DNA of 64,000 nt from Phoronis australis (taxonomy: Eukaryota; Phoronida; Phoronidae). How positions within the stretch are numbered: the first letter of the stretch is position 1; every line of letters starts with the position of its first letter. The notes beneath the pieces are model-generated. The model saw only the letters and a program-made list of their open reading frames with translations, had not been told where the DNA came from and ran no database searches. The DNA is taken from the NCBI GenBank assembly GCA_002633005.1, contig NMRA01000006.1, positions 1,975,469 through 2,039,468 on the forward strand, read 5' to 3'. This document shows, one piece after another, positions 51,001 to 61,247 of the stretch. Made by a program: the position numbers and the translations under genes.

Positions 51001-54000
51001 CTTAGGTTTACCTAGATTGTCCAGTAAATTCCACTTGACTTCTTAAGAGATGTGCGATTTTTAACCATATTTTCTTACATAAATCTGTTGAAGTCTTTGA
51101 GACGATAACCAGAAATGCTTTAACTATTATTGAATTTGTTTTAGGTTGATCTATTTTTGGACTCTCTCATCAATTACGACAAGGAGAACATCCCAGATGC
51201 TGCACTGAAGGCTGTTAGACCTTATCTGGAGGATTCAGAATTCGACGCCGATTTTGTGCGCACCAAGTCTGCTGCTGCAGCTGGTATGTGTGCATGGGTC
51301 ATCAACATCGTCAAGTTCTACGAAGTCTATTGTGATGTGGAGCCCAAGAGACTCGCTCTTAATCAAGCCAATGCCGAATTGGCCGTGGCCCAAGAGAAGA
51401 TGAGGGTGATTAAGAACAAGATAGCAGCCCTGGAAGAAGCTCTCGGAAAACTGACTGCTGATTTCGAACGGGCGACCAGCGAGAAGTTGCGGTGTCAACA
51501 AGAGGCTGACAACACTAATCGCACCATCGAGTTGGCCAATCGTCTTGTCGGAGGGCTGGCCTCTGAGAACGTCCGTTGGGCGGAGTCTGTGAAAGGATTC
51601 CAAGAGCAAGAGAAGACACTGCCCGGTGATGTGCTTCTCATTACAGCATTTGTTTCTTACGCCGGCTGCTTCACTAAGCCTTACCGTATCGACATGATGA
51701 ACAACCATTGGCTGCCATTCCTTAAAGGTCTTAAAGTGCCCATACCCACCACACCGGAGTTGGATCCACTTTCTATGCTTACAGATGATGCCACCATCGC
51801 CGGCTGGAACAACGAGGGGTTGCCTAGCGACAGGATGTCCACAGAGAACGCCACGATATTGTCCAACTGCGAACGTTGGCCACTGATGATTGATCCTCAG
51901 TTGCAGGGTATCAAGTGGATTAAGACCAAGTACGGCGACAACCTTCGAGTGGTCCGTCTGGGACAGAAGGGATATTTGGATGCCATTGAAGCAGCAATAT
52001 CCAGCGGTGATGTGGTGTTGATTGAGTTCATTGGTGAGAATGTCGACCCTGTCTTGGATCATGTGATGGGCCGTAACACCATCAAGAAGGGACGGGCAGT
52101 CAAGATGGGCGACAAGGAGGTAATTATTGACTTTTATGCTAAGTTTCATTTCAGTTAATGTATGTTGTGGACCAAGCCAATTGTCTTCACTCAATTTTTA
52201 TTTCACCAGTTCAATGATCAAATATTTCATTAACATTGACTCACGAAGAAATAAAAGAATTTCATATATGTTTAAAGTTTTACTAGAACTCGGACAGTAG
52301 TCTTGGGCTAAACTAGACTTGCAGCACTGGCATCATTACTATTGCAATCTGTTTAACTCAGGTGGAGTGGAACCCCGAGTTCAAGCTGATTATTCAAACA
52401 AAGCTAGCCAACCCTCACTACAAGCCAGAGATGCAGGCTCAAACAACACTCATCAACTTCACTGTCACCAGAGATGGTCTGGAAGATCAGTTGTTGGCGG
52501 CAGTTGTGGCCAAGGAACGTCCTGACCTTGAGGAGCTTAAGTCGAGTTTGACGCGTCAGCAGAATGAGTTTAAGATCACACTGAAGGAGCTTGAAGATTC
52601 ATTACTCGCTCGTCTGTCAGCTGCCGAGGGAAACTTCCTTGGTGACACGGCGTTGGTGGAGAATCTGGAGACAACGAAACGCACAGCGGCGGAAATTGAA
52701 GAAAAAGTGAAAGAAGCCAAGGTGACCGAGGTGCAGATCAACGAGGCACGTGAAAGCTATCGGCCAGCTGCGGCAAGGGCGTCATTGCTCTACTTCATTT
52801 TGAATGACCTGAACAAGATCAACCCCATGTACCAGTTTTCACTGAAGGTGAGTCTTAGCTAAATTGGTAATGACAGAATGGTTGATAGCAATTTATTTTG
52901 GGTTTTGGAGAGAGTGGTCACTGGGATAGTTTTTATTAATTCATATCCATTCCAAGATATAATATTGTTAAACTTTGTATTGTTTGTGCAAAGTAACAAA
53001 TTGCCCATTATTTGTGTTGTTCATCTTTGCACAGCTTAATTATTTAACCTTTTCTATTTCTCATTCCACAGGCATTCAGCGTTGTCTTCGAAACTGCCAT
53101 CGACAGAGCTGAACCAGCTGAAGAAGTCAAGGCCCGTGTTTTGAACCTGATCAATTGCATCACCTACTCTGTGTTCATGTATACCACCAGGGGTCTCTTT
53201 GAGAAGGACAAGCTCATCTTTACATCGCAGGTTGCTTTCCAAATCCTGACAATGAAGAAAGAGATCAACCCAGTCGAGCTCACGTTCTTGCTACGTTTCC
53301 CCGCAGTTCCGAACCTCACCAGTCCCGTCGACTTCCTAAGCAACATCGGCTGGGGTGGCATCAAGGCTTTGGCAGCAATGGATGAATTCAGAAACCTCGA
53401 CCGTGACATCGAGGGCTCGGCAAAACGCTGGAAGAAGTTTGTTGAGAGTGAGTGCCCTGAGAAGGAGAAGTTCCCTCAGGAGTGGAAGAACAAGAATGCT
53501 TTACAGAAGCTGTGTATGATGCGAGCACTGAGGCCTGACCGTATGACTTACGCTGTCACGTGAGTATTTTTAAAGCAACCCATTTTGTTGAGGGATTATA
53601 ACAAGTAGTTTTAAAATAAATTTCAAACTTTTTTCAGTTTATTACTCGTATTATTATTATTGACAAATACAGCACTCAGTAAACTGTATATGATTTTATT
53701 TAGTGACATTGAATTTTCTTATTTTAGGGCTTTTGTAGAAGAAAAAATGGGACAAAAATATGTTGAGGGCCGATCAGTTCCATTTGCGACGTCTTATGAA
53801 GAATCCGGGCCAGGGACGCCAGTGTTTTTCATCCTATCACCAGGTGTCGATCCTCTGAAAGATGTGGAAGCACTGGGCAAAAAACTGGGCTTCACCGGCG
53901 ACAACAGGAACTTCCACAATATCTCACTGGGTCAAGGTCAGGAGGTCGTTGCTGAGCAGGCCATGGACCTGGCTGCCAAAGAGGGTCACTGGGTCATTCT

Positions 54001-57000
54001 GCAGGTGGGCGACTATGATTGGTTGTGGTTGCGAGCCTTGAAAGGTTTTAGATATTGTTTGGGGGTCACTTGTTCATTCTGCTGGTGGATGTCTGTGATT
54101 GGTTGTTGCTGCATAACCAGGGTACTTTTTTGGATGCTGTTTTGGGGAGTAGGGGGATGTGGGTCATTCTTCAAGTGGTTTTGTCTATCATAGTTGTTAT
54201 TGCTATGAACACCAATATTTGGTTTTTGCATGTAGTATATGCCTATAAAACAGCCATTTATGGCCAACAGTGTTTTATAGACAAGTTCCAGGAACAAAAT
54301 AACCTCACAAATAAGCAGTTCTTTAAAGATTTGTTAATTTTCTTCAATTTATTTGATTATGGTCTGGGTATCAAAAATAATGCAAAACAGTTAGTTGTGT
54401 TTCTTGCTTAAACCTTACCCTCTGATTTTATGTCGGCATTTATATTTGACTTGCTACCAAGGAATAAAATTGGTTACTCCCAAACCATGCAAGTTTCAGT
54501 CAACTTCTTACAGAGGATAATTTTTGATTGTGAAGGCTATAATCCGATTATTCATTTCTATCAGGGTCTCGTGTATCAGATAGATAGCATTCCAGCTTAA
54601 CCCGACCTTATTGTTTCCAGAATGTTCACTTGGTAGCCAAATGGCTGGGGACCCTGGAAAAGAAGATTGAGCAGTACAGCTTAGAATCTAATCCAGCATA
54701 CCGTGTGTACATCTCTGCCGAGCCTGCTGGATCACCGGAATACCATATTATCCCACAAGGTATTCTCGAGTCCGCCATTAAAATCACCAACGAGCCACCG
54801 ACAGGAATGCACGCCAACCTGCACAAGGCTCTCTATAACTTCAACCAGGTGAGGTGTTGTTGAGTTTTGGTTTAATCCCCAAAACTGAGCATTGTGCCCA
54901 TTTAGTGTTAAGGTAGGGAGCCAGCCTAATCCTTGTTATGCCAATTGGTTTCAGTCTAAATTTGGGGATCTGTTCCTTCCAACTGTACCAAGTTCAGTTG
55001 TAAGCTCAGAAATCACTTCCAATCTTGGTGTCAAACGGATTGATTTCAGTTACTCTAAGTAGATGCTATGCGGATCATTTCCAAAGTTAATGATTTTAAC
55101 CACAAAGTAGGGTGGACGGAGGTTTTTTAAAGCATTGTATTTTATGATATTTTTCTCTTATTAACCATTTTCAAATCAATGGATAGTTAATGAAGTCTGT
55201 ACTGAAGTCAGTTATGTTAGTTGCCTTTTAACGATTGCTTGAACTATTTAGTGTATAGTTACTGTAGTTACTTAAACTGACCATTCCCTTTGATAATCCA
55301 GGACACACTTGAGATGTGCGCCCGTGAGACAGAGTTCAAGAGCATCTTGTTCGCCCTCTGCTACTTCCATGCTGTCGTGTGCGAGCGTAGGAAGTTTGGT
55401 CCACAAGGATGGAACAGAGTCTACCCTTACAACACTGGTAAGGGGTATTGTAGTATTAGCTCATTGTTCAGTCTCGGTGACCTCTGCAATGAAAACAAAT
55501 TCATGATGTACGGATACGTAGTAAATTAAATGTTGAACATGTGCGCCACACAGGATTTTTTTTTACATCTGTGACTAGCAACTAACCCCGTTACAAGATC
55601 ACAAATCGCTAAGTGCATTCCCGTTATCTTGACAACAGATGGACAGAATTGACTAGCACTGGGCCTCCTATTGTGGCAATTTTTTTACATTTACCTCAGG
55701 GCTGTTCCAGTAAAATCTGTATGGGAGGGGGGGGAAGGCACCTATTTTTCGCACCCACCACCCATATTTTTCATTTATTTCTTCAGCCTACCACCCGTAA
55801 TTTTTTATAAGTTTGAAATGCAACCACCCGTAATTTTTTTTTATTCTTGTGGTTGACTGCACAGGCGCTTGAGTTTATCTGTTCCTCCATCACCTCTAAC
55901 GTCATTCATTACTAAGAAAACATATGTTTCTTATATATGGTTATTAGCCATCGAGAAATTCGAGCACCTGTAGTTAAATGGTGTTATGGGCATGCCGATG
56001 AGGAGATCGGAGGGAGTGAAAAAGTCGGAGCTTTTTGCAAGTTGCATTTTTGTTTCAGGTTTTGATTCTGTGCGGATTTTTATAAAATTTACTAAAATTA
56101 CCCACCATCAAACATTTATGGCCCAATGAAACAACAACAACCTGTAAATTTTTATTTTTTTGAAGTACGACCACCAGCCATTTTGAATTTAAATCAAACG
56201 CAACCACCCATAAATTTTTATTTCAGTTGCCTTCCCCCCCTCCCACACAGATTTTGCTGGAACAGCCCTCAGTACCTATGCAGATTTTCATGAAAATCGG
56301 TATTTGAGAAATGGGGATGCCTTCCCAAGATTGTATGGGTTTGACATATTGTGCGCCATATTTATGATAGTAAAAAATTCCCCTAGATGCACACCGTTTG
56401 CGAGTGTGTTTCAGCTTTCCGCTTTGTTCTTGTTGTTTACATGGAAAAACCTAGTTATATTCCATGAGAAGTGCTTGATTTCTCATAGAAAGCTTCGTCA
56501 AACTCGTACCGCTGAATCTGAATTGAGAAAATACTTTGCTGTGGTTAGGTGTGGGAACAATAGCATGTTATGATGACAAATACACAACTTCATTGTTACA
56601 TTATGTCACATTTAAAACTGGACTTCTGGTTGCTCGAGTAACAGACATAATCTTATGAATCAATATCAAAGCAAACACTTGTACGGCCTTGACCTTAATA
56701 ATTTTTTAGCTCTGGAGCTGTTTCTCCTTTAACTATACCCAAATAACTGCAAGCCCAATTATTTCAGGTGATCTAACGATCAGTGTTAACGTACTGTACA
56801 ACTACCTGGAGGCCAATGCGAAGGTACCATGGGAAGATCTGCGTTACCTGTTTGGAGAGATCATGTACGGAGGTCACATCACTGATGACTGGGACAGGAA
56901 ACTGTGTAGAACTTATCTGGAAGAGTACATGCATCCAGACATGGTAAGTGAACTGGGTTGCCTATACCTTTAAACACTGAAACAGTTTTCCAAATTTTCT

Positions 57001-59019
57001 TTCACCTTCTTATTATGTGTGACATATAAATGATGCCAGCTATCATTGGGAAATTTGCTGTTAAGAATACAATCTGATAATATGCTATGTGTAATAAAAA
57101 TTAGGACAGAGTTCCAGCTGGATACTGAGTTGTCCTATATGAATATTTTATAGAGCTATTCAAAACTAAACTCATTTTTGGAATCAGTCCATTGATAAAT
57201 GATTGTTTGGGTTGGAGACAAACCTATTTTTGTCAACCACACTTCAGTGCAGCTCCGTAGCCGAGTTATGTTTGTAATCAATACAATGAAATTCTGTTCT
57301 CTATTCCAGTTCGACGGTGAGCTCTACCTTGCTCCTGGCTTCCCAATCCCTCCCAACTCGGACTACAAGGGATACCATGCCTACATCGATGAGAACCTCC
57401 CACCCGAGAGCCCGTATCTGTATGGCCTGCATCCCAACTCGGAGATCGAGTTCTTGACCACACTGTCCGAGACTCTGTTCAAGACAGTGTTTGAGTTACA
57501 GCCACGTGATGCCAGTGCTGGAGGCGGGGCTGGTGCCAGCAGAGAGGAGAAGGTGAGTGGCTGTGTAAAGTTGATTGACAGGATGCAATTACTGGCAGGT
57601 GTTAAAGGGTGTGTTTGGGGTTATGATCTGTGAGTCAAGTCAATGTTCAAGAGTCGATTGGTTTTACAGTTTGTGGTTAGTTTGATATGTGGCACCAATC
57701 GAATGAAGCAGTTCTTTGCACTAGTAGTTCCCATGCTTGTGTACATTAAGGAAGGATTCGTTTCCATTATGGTAAATTAATAACGGTTTTATTTTGATTA
57801 AACATGCTTTGCGCAAGTCATTTAAATCTGTTGTTTTTTGTGTAATCGCAGATCAAACAGATCCTGGATGACATTGTTGAGAAGTTGCCAGAGGAGTTCA
57901 ACATGATGGAAATCCAGGCCAAAGTCCCTGTTGAGGAAAGAACACCATACGTCATTGTGGCATTCCAGGAAACTGAGCGTATGAACACTCTTACAAATGA
58001 AATGAAACGCTCTCTCAAGGAGCTGGATCTGGGCTTGAAGGTAGGTTGTCACTAGAAGTATTAAAATGTTAGAAACGATGAGTATGCAAGCATGTAATGC
58101 AGAGTTGAACCACAGATGTTGACAAAGTTCAAAAACCAGGTGGAGTATTTGAGTGATAAATTGTAGTATTGTTATACAGAATTGAGAAATAATGAGAATT
58201 TATGTATAATTTTGTATGTACAGGTGGAAATAAGATGCTAGTTTGTTGTTTTCAAGTCGTTAGTCCGCCTAACGTCGCTGGAGACATTGGATACGTGTCC
58301 GTCACTACCAACAGGGGCCATTATGAACACAACATGTAACTATGTTCATGACATTTGTCCGTCAGTAAAAGAATTTAAAAAATCATGTTTTATATTTCTA
58401 GGGTGAACTGACAATCACCTCTGACATGGAGGACCTGAGCAACGCTTTGTTCCTGGACAATGTGCCAGGTAGCTGGTCCAAGAGAGCCTACCCATCGCTG
58501 TTTGGTCTAACCCAATGGTTTGCCGACTTGCTGCTGCGTGTGAAGGAGCTTGAAAGTTGGGTCTCCGACTTCCAACTGCCTGCAGCCGTCTGGTTGGCAG
58601 GATTCTTCAACCCGCAGTCCTTCTTGACGGCCATTATGCAGCAGATGGCACGTAAGAACGAATGGCCATTGGACAGGATGTGCTTGCAGTGTGACGTGAC
58701 AAAGAAGAATCGAGAGGACATGGGTGGACCACCCAGAGAGGGCGCTTATGTTTGTGGTCTCTTCATGGAAGGTGCCCGGTGGGACACACAGACGGGCATG
58801 ATTGCTGAAGCTCGACTGAAGGAACTCGCCCCACCAATGCCTGTGATCTTTATCAAGGCGATCCCAGTGGATCGACAAGATGCAAGAAATATCTACGAAT
58901 GCCCAGTTTACAAGACGAAGCAGAGAGGTCCGACGTTTGTCTGGACTTTCAATTTGCGTACCAAGGAGAAGCCTGCCAAGTGGGTTCTTGGCGGAGTTGC
59001 TCTGCTGCTGCAAGTGTAA
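23076..59019 (+). CDS. Axonemal outer-arm dynein beta heavy chain (DNAH9/11/17 class), 48 exons
   Basis: This is the force-generating ATPase of the ciliary outer arm. The start is supported by an in-frame TAA at 23061 and a good context (ATCATGG). Exons: 23076-23432, 24047-24243, 24554-24843, 25200-25411, 25787-26020, 26610-26777, 27260-27376, 27735-28000, 28362-28557, 29136-29391, 30266-30510, 31030-31215, 31705-31851, 32369-32623, 32902-33071, 33832-34054, 34579-34782, 35151-35552, 36324-36435, 37198-37331, 37841-38284, 38911-39063, 39383-39616, 39873-40040, 40597-40878, 41405-41667, 42060-42291, 42688-42882, 43240-44010, 44389-44562, 45005-45310, 45779-45946, 46127-46367, 47382-48166, 48600-48761, 49079-49312, 49654-49914, 50637-50780, 51145-52119, 52362-52847, 53072-53559, 53728-54004, 54621-54848, 55302-55437, 56768-56943, 57310-57552, 57852-58040, 58402-59019. 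The sum is 13,404 bases, or 4,467 residues, the usual family length. All introns are GT-AG with matching phases and there is no internal stop. Orthology within the DNAH9/11/17 group is not resolved. Confidence 0.97.
29392..30265. other. Intron 10 with degenerate inverted repeat
   Basis: Around 29495-29545 (ATTCAGTTCACTGACTCTC, GCTCACCGACTGCTAAACA) is matched in reverse complement by about 29740-29795 (GTTTGGCAGCTGGTGAGCA, GAGCCAGTGAACTGAGTAAT). The match continues weakly inward. This looks like a decayed fold-back or TIR element. The rest of the intron is unremarkable. Confidence 0.5.
33832..40040 (+). other. Linker region DHC_N2 (exons 16-24, residues 1099-1790)
   Basis: The linker is the mechanical element that swings across the AAA ring. 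Characteristic stretches are [20 protein letters not shown] (exon 16), [15 protein letters not shown] (exon 17), RERHW-type [15 protein letters not shown] (exon 18), [20 protein letters not shown] and [19 protein letters not shown] (exon 21), and [20 protein letters not shown] (exon 24). All nine exons join in frame, and no key segment appears missing. Confidence 0.85.
38405..38503 (-). repeat. tRNA-like sequence, probably a tRNA-derived SINE head
   Basis: On the minus strand, TGGCTGAGGGGACC fits a Pol III A box and GGTTCGAGCCC fits a B box, about 40 bases apart. CTGGG-TTCGAGC-CCCAG forms a perfect T arm. A 7-base acceptor stem can be drawn with one mismatch, but the anticodon arm pairs poorly. 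It lies in intron 21, antisense to the dynein gene. A tRNA-derived SINE or tRNA pseudogene fits better than a working tRNA. Confidence 0.5.
40050..40206 (+). repeat. Minisatellite, four units of 38-43 bp (intron 24)
   Basis: Units beginning ACTGGTAATAYTAATGTGAC start at 40050, 40088, 40126 and 40169. The third unit carries an extra AAATC. Identity between units is high, so the array is young or homogenised. It starts 10 bases after the exon 24 donor. Confidence 0.95.
40597..42882 (+). other. AAA1, main ATPase site (exons 25-28, residues 1791-2114)
   Basis: The Walker A GPAGTGKT is at 40777-40800 (residues 1851-1858) and the Walker B-containing GCFDEFNR is at residues 1900-1907 in exon 26. 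Both are intact and match the canonical axonemal form, so this site should hydrolyse ATP and drive the power stroke. [18 protein letters not shown] (exon 26) and the [17 protein letters not shown] segment (exon 27) complete the module. Confidence 0.95.
41096..41235 (+). repeat. Minisatellite, four units of 35 bp (intron 25)
   Basis: Units beginning ACTTATGAATCACTATTGAA start at 41096, 41131, 41166 and 41201, with only two substitutions among them (both in the third unit). Confidence 0.97.
42920..42966 (+). repeat. GAT/AAT trinucleotide microsatellite (intron 28)
   Basis: Six GAT repeats followed by mixed AAT and GAT triplets, 38 bases after the exon 28 donor. Confidence 0.95.
43240..44562 (+). 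other. AAA2 (exons 29-30, residues 2115-2429)
   Basis: The Walker A GNAGTGKS is at 43291-43314 (residues 2132-2139) and the Walker B-like [16 protein letters not shown] starts at about residue 2205. AAA2 binds nucleotide mainly structurally in the family. SNERIPL and [13 protein letters not shown] are typical of the module. Exon 29 is 771 bases long and uninterrupted. Confidence 0.93.
45005..46367 (+). other. AAA3 (exons 31-33, residues 2430-2667)
   Basis: The Walker A GNAGTGKT is at 45092-45115 (residues 2459-2466) and the Walker B-containing [12 protein letters not shown] is at residues 2520-2531. Exon 32 begins [10 protein letters not shown], where related heavy chains normally carry Y-G-T, so a glycine has become phenylalanine. 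[19 protein letters not shown] follows as expected. AAA3 normally gates motor activity. See findings for the repeats that precede exon 32. Confidence 0.93.
45520..45790 (+). repeat. Tandem repeat copying the intron 31 acceptor and exon 32 start
   Basis: A unit of about 51 bases (ACTGAATGTGTTTCATCGTA then TTCTAGGTTGACATG and CTTCGTTGTATACA) recurs with acceptor-like AG ends at 45573, 45624, 45679 and 45728. The true acceptor ends at 45778 and exon 32 itself forms the last unit. A partial copy of the exon start (ATACTTCACTATACAACCAC) lies at about 45522-45541. Confidence 0.92.
47382..49312 (+). other. AAA4 and start of stalk base (exons 34-36, residues 2668-3061)
   Basis: The Walker A GVGGSGKQ is at 47789-47812 (residues 2804-2811). 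[20 protein letters not shown] is the Walker B/sensor region. Exon 34 is 785 bases. [19 protein letters not shown] (exon 35) and [12 protein letters not shown] (exon 36) are family hallmarks immediately before the stalk. Confidence 0.93.
49654..51560 (+). other. Stalk coiled coils and microtubule-binding domain (exons 37-39)
   Basis: Exon 37 (residues 3062-3148) is the rising coiled coil ([20 protein letters not shown] then charged heptads). Exon 38 and the start of exon 39 (about 3149-3275) form the globular tip, with [20 protein letters not shown] and DRSWKAAK. The returning coil ([20 protein letters not shown]) follows in exon 39. This is the part that grips the B-tubule of the neighbouring doublet. 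Confidence 0.9.
51561..52847 (+). other. AAA5 (rest of exon 39 and exon 40, to residue 3683)
   Basis: [56 protein letters not shown] and [13 protein letters not shown]-type sequence ([17 protein letters not shown]) mark AAA5, followed by [20 protein letters not shown] in exon 40. There is no P-loop, as is normal for AAA5. Exon 39 is the longest internal exon (975 bases). Confidence 0.9.
53981..54190 (+). repeat. Three degenerate copies of the exon 42 end and donor region
   Basis: GGGTCACTGGGTCATTCTGC at 53983, spanning the last coding bases of exon 42, is echoed by GGGTCACTTGTTCATTCTGC at 54063 and by GGGTCATTCTTCAAGTGG at 54161. The bases after the donor (GATTGGTTGTGG) are also echoed (GATTGGTTGTTG at 54098). 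Unit lengths are about 80 and 90 bases. Confidence 0.85.
55695..56272. mobile_element. 578-bp TIR element inside intron 44
   Basis: The left end reads CTCAGGGCTGTTCCAG then AAAATCTGTATGGGAGG, a G8 tract and AAGGCA. The right end is its reverse complement over about 46 bases with a few mismatches. A TAC flanks each side (55692-55694 and 56273-56275) as a possible target-site duplication. The interior has repeated AACCACCCGTAATTTTT-like blocks in both orientations and no transposase, so it is a non-autonomous DNA transposon. Confidence 0.85.
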
Positions 59020-59442
59020 TTTTGAATTTTGGATGTTCGGAGACATTTTACGTATTTTGAAATTCGTTTTGAAACTCTTCAAAGTGATAATAATAATCAG
59101 ATCAATAGTTCTAATTGCTTTGAGAAATTTGATGAAATGTTTGGAGTTACTTAGATAATTATTAATTGCTGTTGCTTTTAACAACGAATAAGAGTGGTTT
59201 GATTTATATTCGGAAATTTTATATTTTGCACACTGCTGCACTTAAATCGTCATACATCTGTGATAAGTTTGTAATTTAAGCGTGATCTTGGTTTAGTTCT
59301 TCTGAGTTTCTGGACTGGCTTTCTAAATATGTAACTGTCGTTTTGTGTTGCTACATTTAGAGACATTCTTTGAAATTTACATTTATTTATTTATTGAAAT
59401 ATTTTTCGATGTTCTGACATTCCATTTGAAGTTTAAAAATAG

Positions 59443-59656
59443 AATAAATCATGGAGATTAAGAAAAACTTTTTTAGATTGAAAGAATGAAAACAAGGTGT
59501 TGTCTTTGTTGTATTTTACAGATTTTTATTAAATATTCAGTGAGGAAGTTAACTTTTGAGACGTACAGTATATTATCACAATCCATCCTATTGCTTACAA
59601 AATGGTTTTGAGAGATTTTTGTAATGTATGCTGTTGTTGTTTTTATTGTGAATAAA
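59443..59656 (+). terminator. Polyadenylation signals of the dynein gene
   Basis: AATAAA occurs at 59443-59448 and again at 59651-59656. The second is followed after about 15-20 bases by a T-rich element (GCTTTTTCTGTCTTT) typical of a downstream element, so cleavage near 59675 is likely, giving a 3'UTR of about 650 bases. Confidence 0.6.
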
Positions 59657-59689
59657 GTTTAGTATTGTAGCATTGCTTTTTCTGTCTTT

Positions 59690-61247
59690 ACACCTCCAGC
59701 AGACGGCATGCAAATTATTTCTACAGTGAAAACACGATCATCTTTGCAGACAGCTAACTTTTGTTCAACGCACGTTTTAGACGCTACAAGGGACAAAACG
59801 TAGGCATCACATTGGGATGGTCACATGTACTTAAGAGTCCAGGGGCAGGGGCCCGCTCCAAGAAAACTGACATACCGGTACTCGCTAAGACAAATCTTAC
59901 GTACTTTGTGGTCAATTATGAGTTTAGTCTCATAAGTGGATTTCAAACTGTGACCTTAAGATTGACTTCAGTTTTGTCTTTTGTTGTATGAAACTAACCG
60001 GATGTGAAAGTTTCAAAGTTTGGAGGTTGAGACAAATCTTGCACTTGAATCAAAAATGAAAAGTTGGTTTCTTGGGACAGGACCCAGAACACATGAAATA
60101 CAAGTAATGTTAGTTTTGATTGTTTGTATTTCTTAATTCAGTACAGTATAGGTATTGGTAACCAGCTCCATCAGATAGTTGCATGCGCCATGCCGACAGC
60201 AAATCTAGGTTTTCGTGTGTGTGATGCGGACTCAAAGTTACCAAGTACAATTGCATAATGCAGACTGTCGAGAAACCACCCCACCTCCCCATTCCACACT
60301 GTTTTCTCTAAGTGCTCAGGACTGCACTACTTCGACCATCATGTGAAGCCCTGTGGACCCATTTTGTGCAACAACACAATCCCAACGCACAATGCAGCTG
60401 TTAAAAAACCTCATTAACTTCATGGTAGATCAGCCACTCTGTGTGCAACAACTTCTCCAGTGGACAATCTTTGAAATTTCTTGAAGCCTAGACCACAACA
60501 TCAGGGACTTCAAGTACACCCACACCGGTCAGATGTGCAACAAAAACACAGGATTATCGTACACGGTGTTGAATACGACAGACTTCGTTTTCCTCAAATT
60601 GGCAGCCTTTGTACATTCATTAATTTTTCATACATTCTGTGATGTGCAAATCTAAAGACAGTCAAATTGTGTACCCATAATGACGAACTCACATGCAATC
60701 GATTGGTCAACAAAAATCCATCAACTTGGGCAGACTTGAAAACAAATATCAAAAGAAAAAATACTAAGTACCAGACGATTCACAGTTTCACTGCCATGCA
60801 CGCCTTTTGGTGTGTTATTCGGTAACTGCCACATGTACCGTTCATTAAGTTGGGTACTCCCGTCCTAAATTTCATGGGGGATAAATAAAATTTTTAAATT
60901 ATTAAAATTAAAACAACATAAGCAGACCGCAGGAAGACAGTTTTACCAAATCCCGCATGAATGTTTTTAAAGGATTTTTGTTGAATGCAGTGGCCTTTAA
61001 ACAGCCCATCACCGAGGTTATAATTAACTCAAATTCAAAATGATTGAGATTCTGATACAAGATCTGAATTAAATACAACAGACGTGGGACGAGGTATGGA
61101 GTTGGACCAGCATTTATTGTTGATACTGCTTTTTCACATCTTGAAATCTTGAATACTCTACATGGGGTATACCTGTCGCAATGCACCATATTCAGTTAAC
61201 ATATCCCGCAAAAATCTTGAAACAGAGCCTGTGACTTGACATGCTTC
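59690..61247. other. Intergenic between two convergent genes
   Basis: About 1.5 kb with no protein or RNA gene recognised. It separates the end of the dynein gene from the presumed 3' end of the minus-strand NDUFAB1-like gene. Confidence 0.45.

Larger units (their letters stand above)
53072..59019 (+). other. AAA6 and C-terminal domain (exons 41-48, residues 3684-4467)
   Basis: [20 protein letters not shown] and [20 protein letters not shown] (exon 42) mark AAA6. [20 protein letters not shown] (exon 43), [20 protein letters not shown] (exons 44-45) and [20 protein letters not shown] (exon 45) follow. The C-terminal domain in exon 48 contains [20 protein letters not shown] and [14 protein letters not shown] and ends [13 protein letters not shown], the standard end of this class. 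Confidence 0.93.

Noticed and set aside
51235-52194. 319-codon minus-strand frame
   Set aside because: It is the shadow of dynein exon 39, a long GC-richer coding exon on the plus strand.
58507-59241. 244-codon minus-strand frame
   Set aside because: Shadow of dynein exon 48 plus 3'UTR, with no independent similarity.
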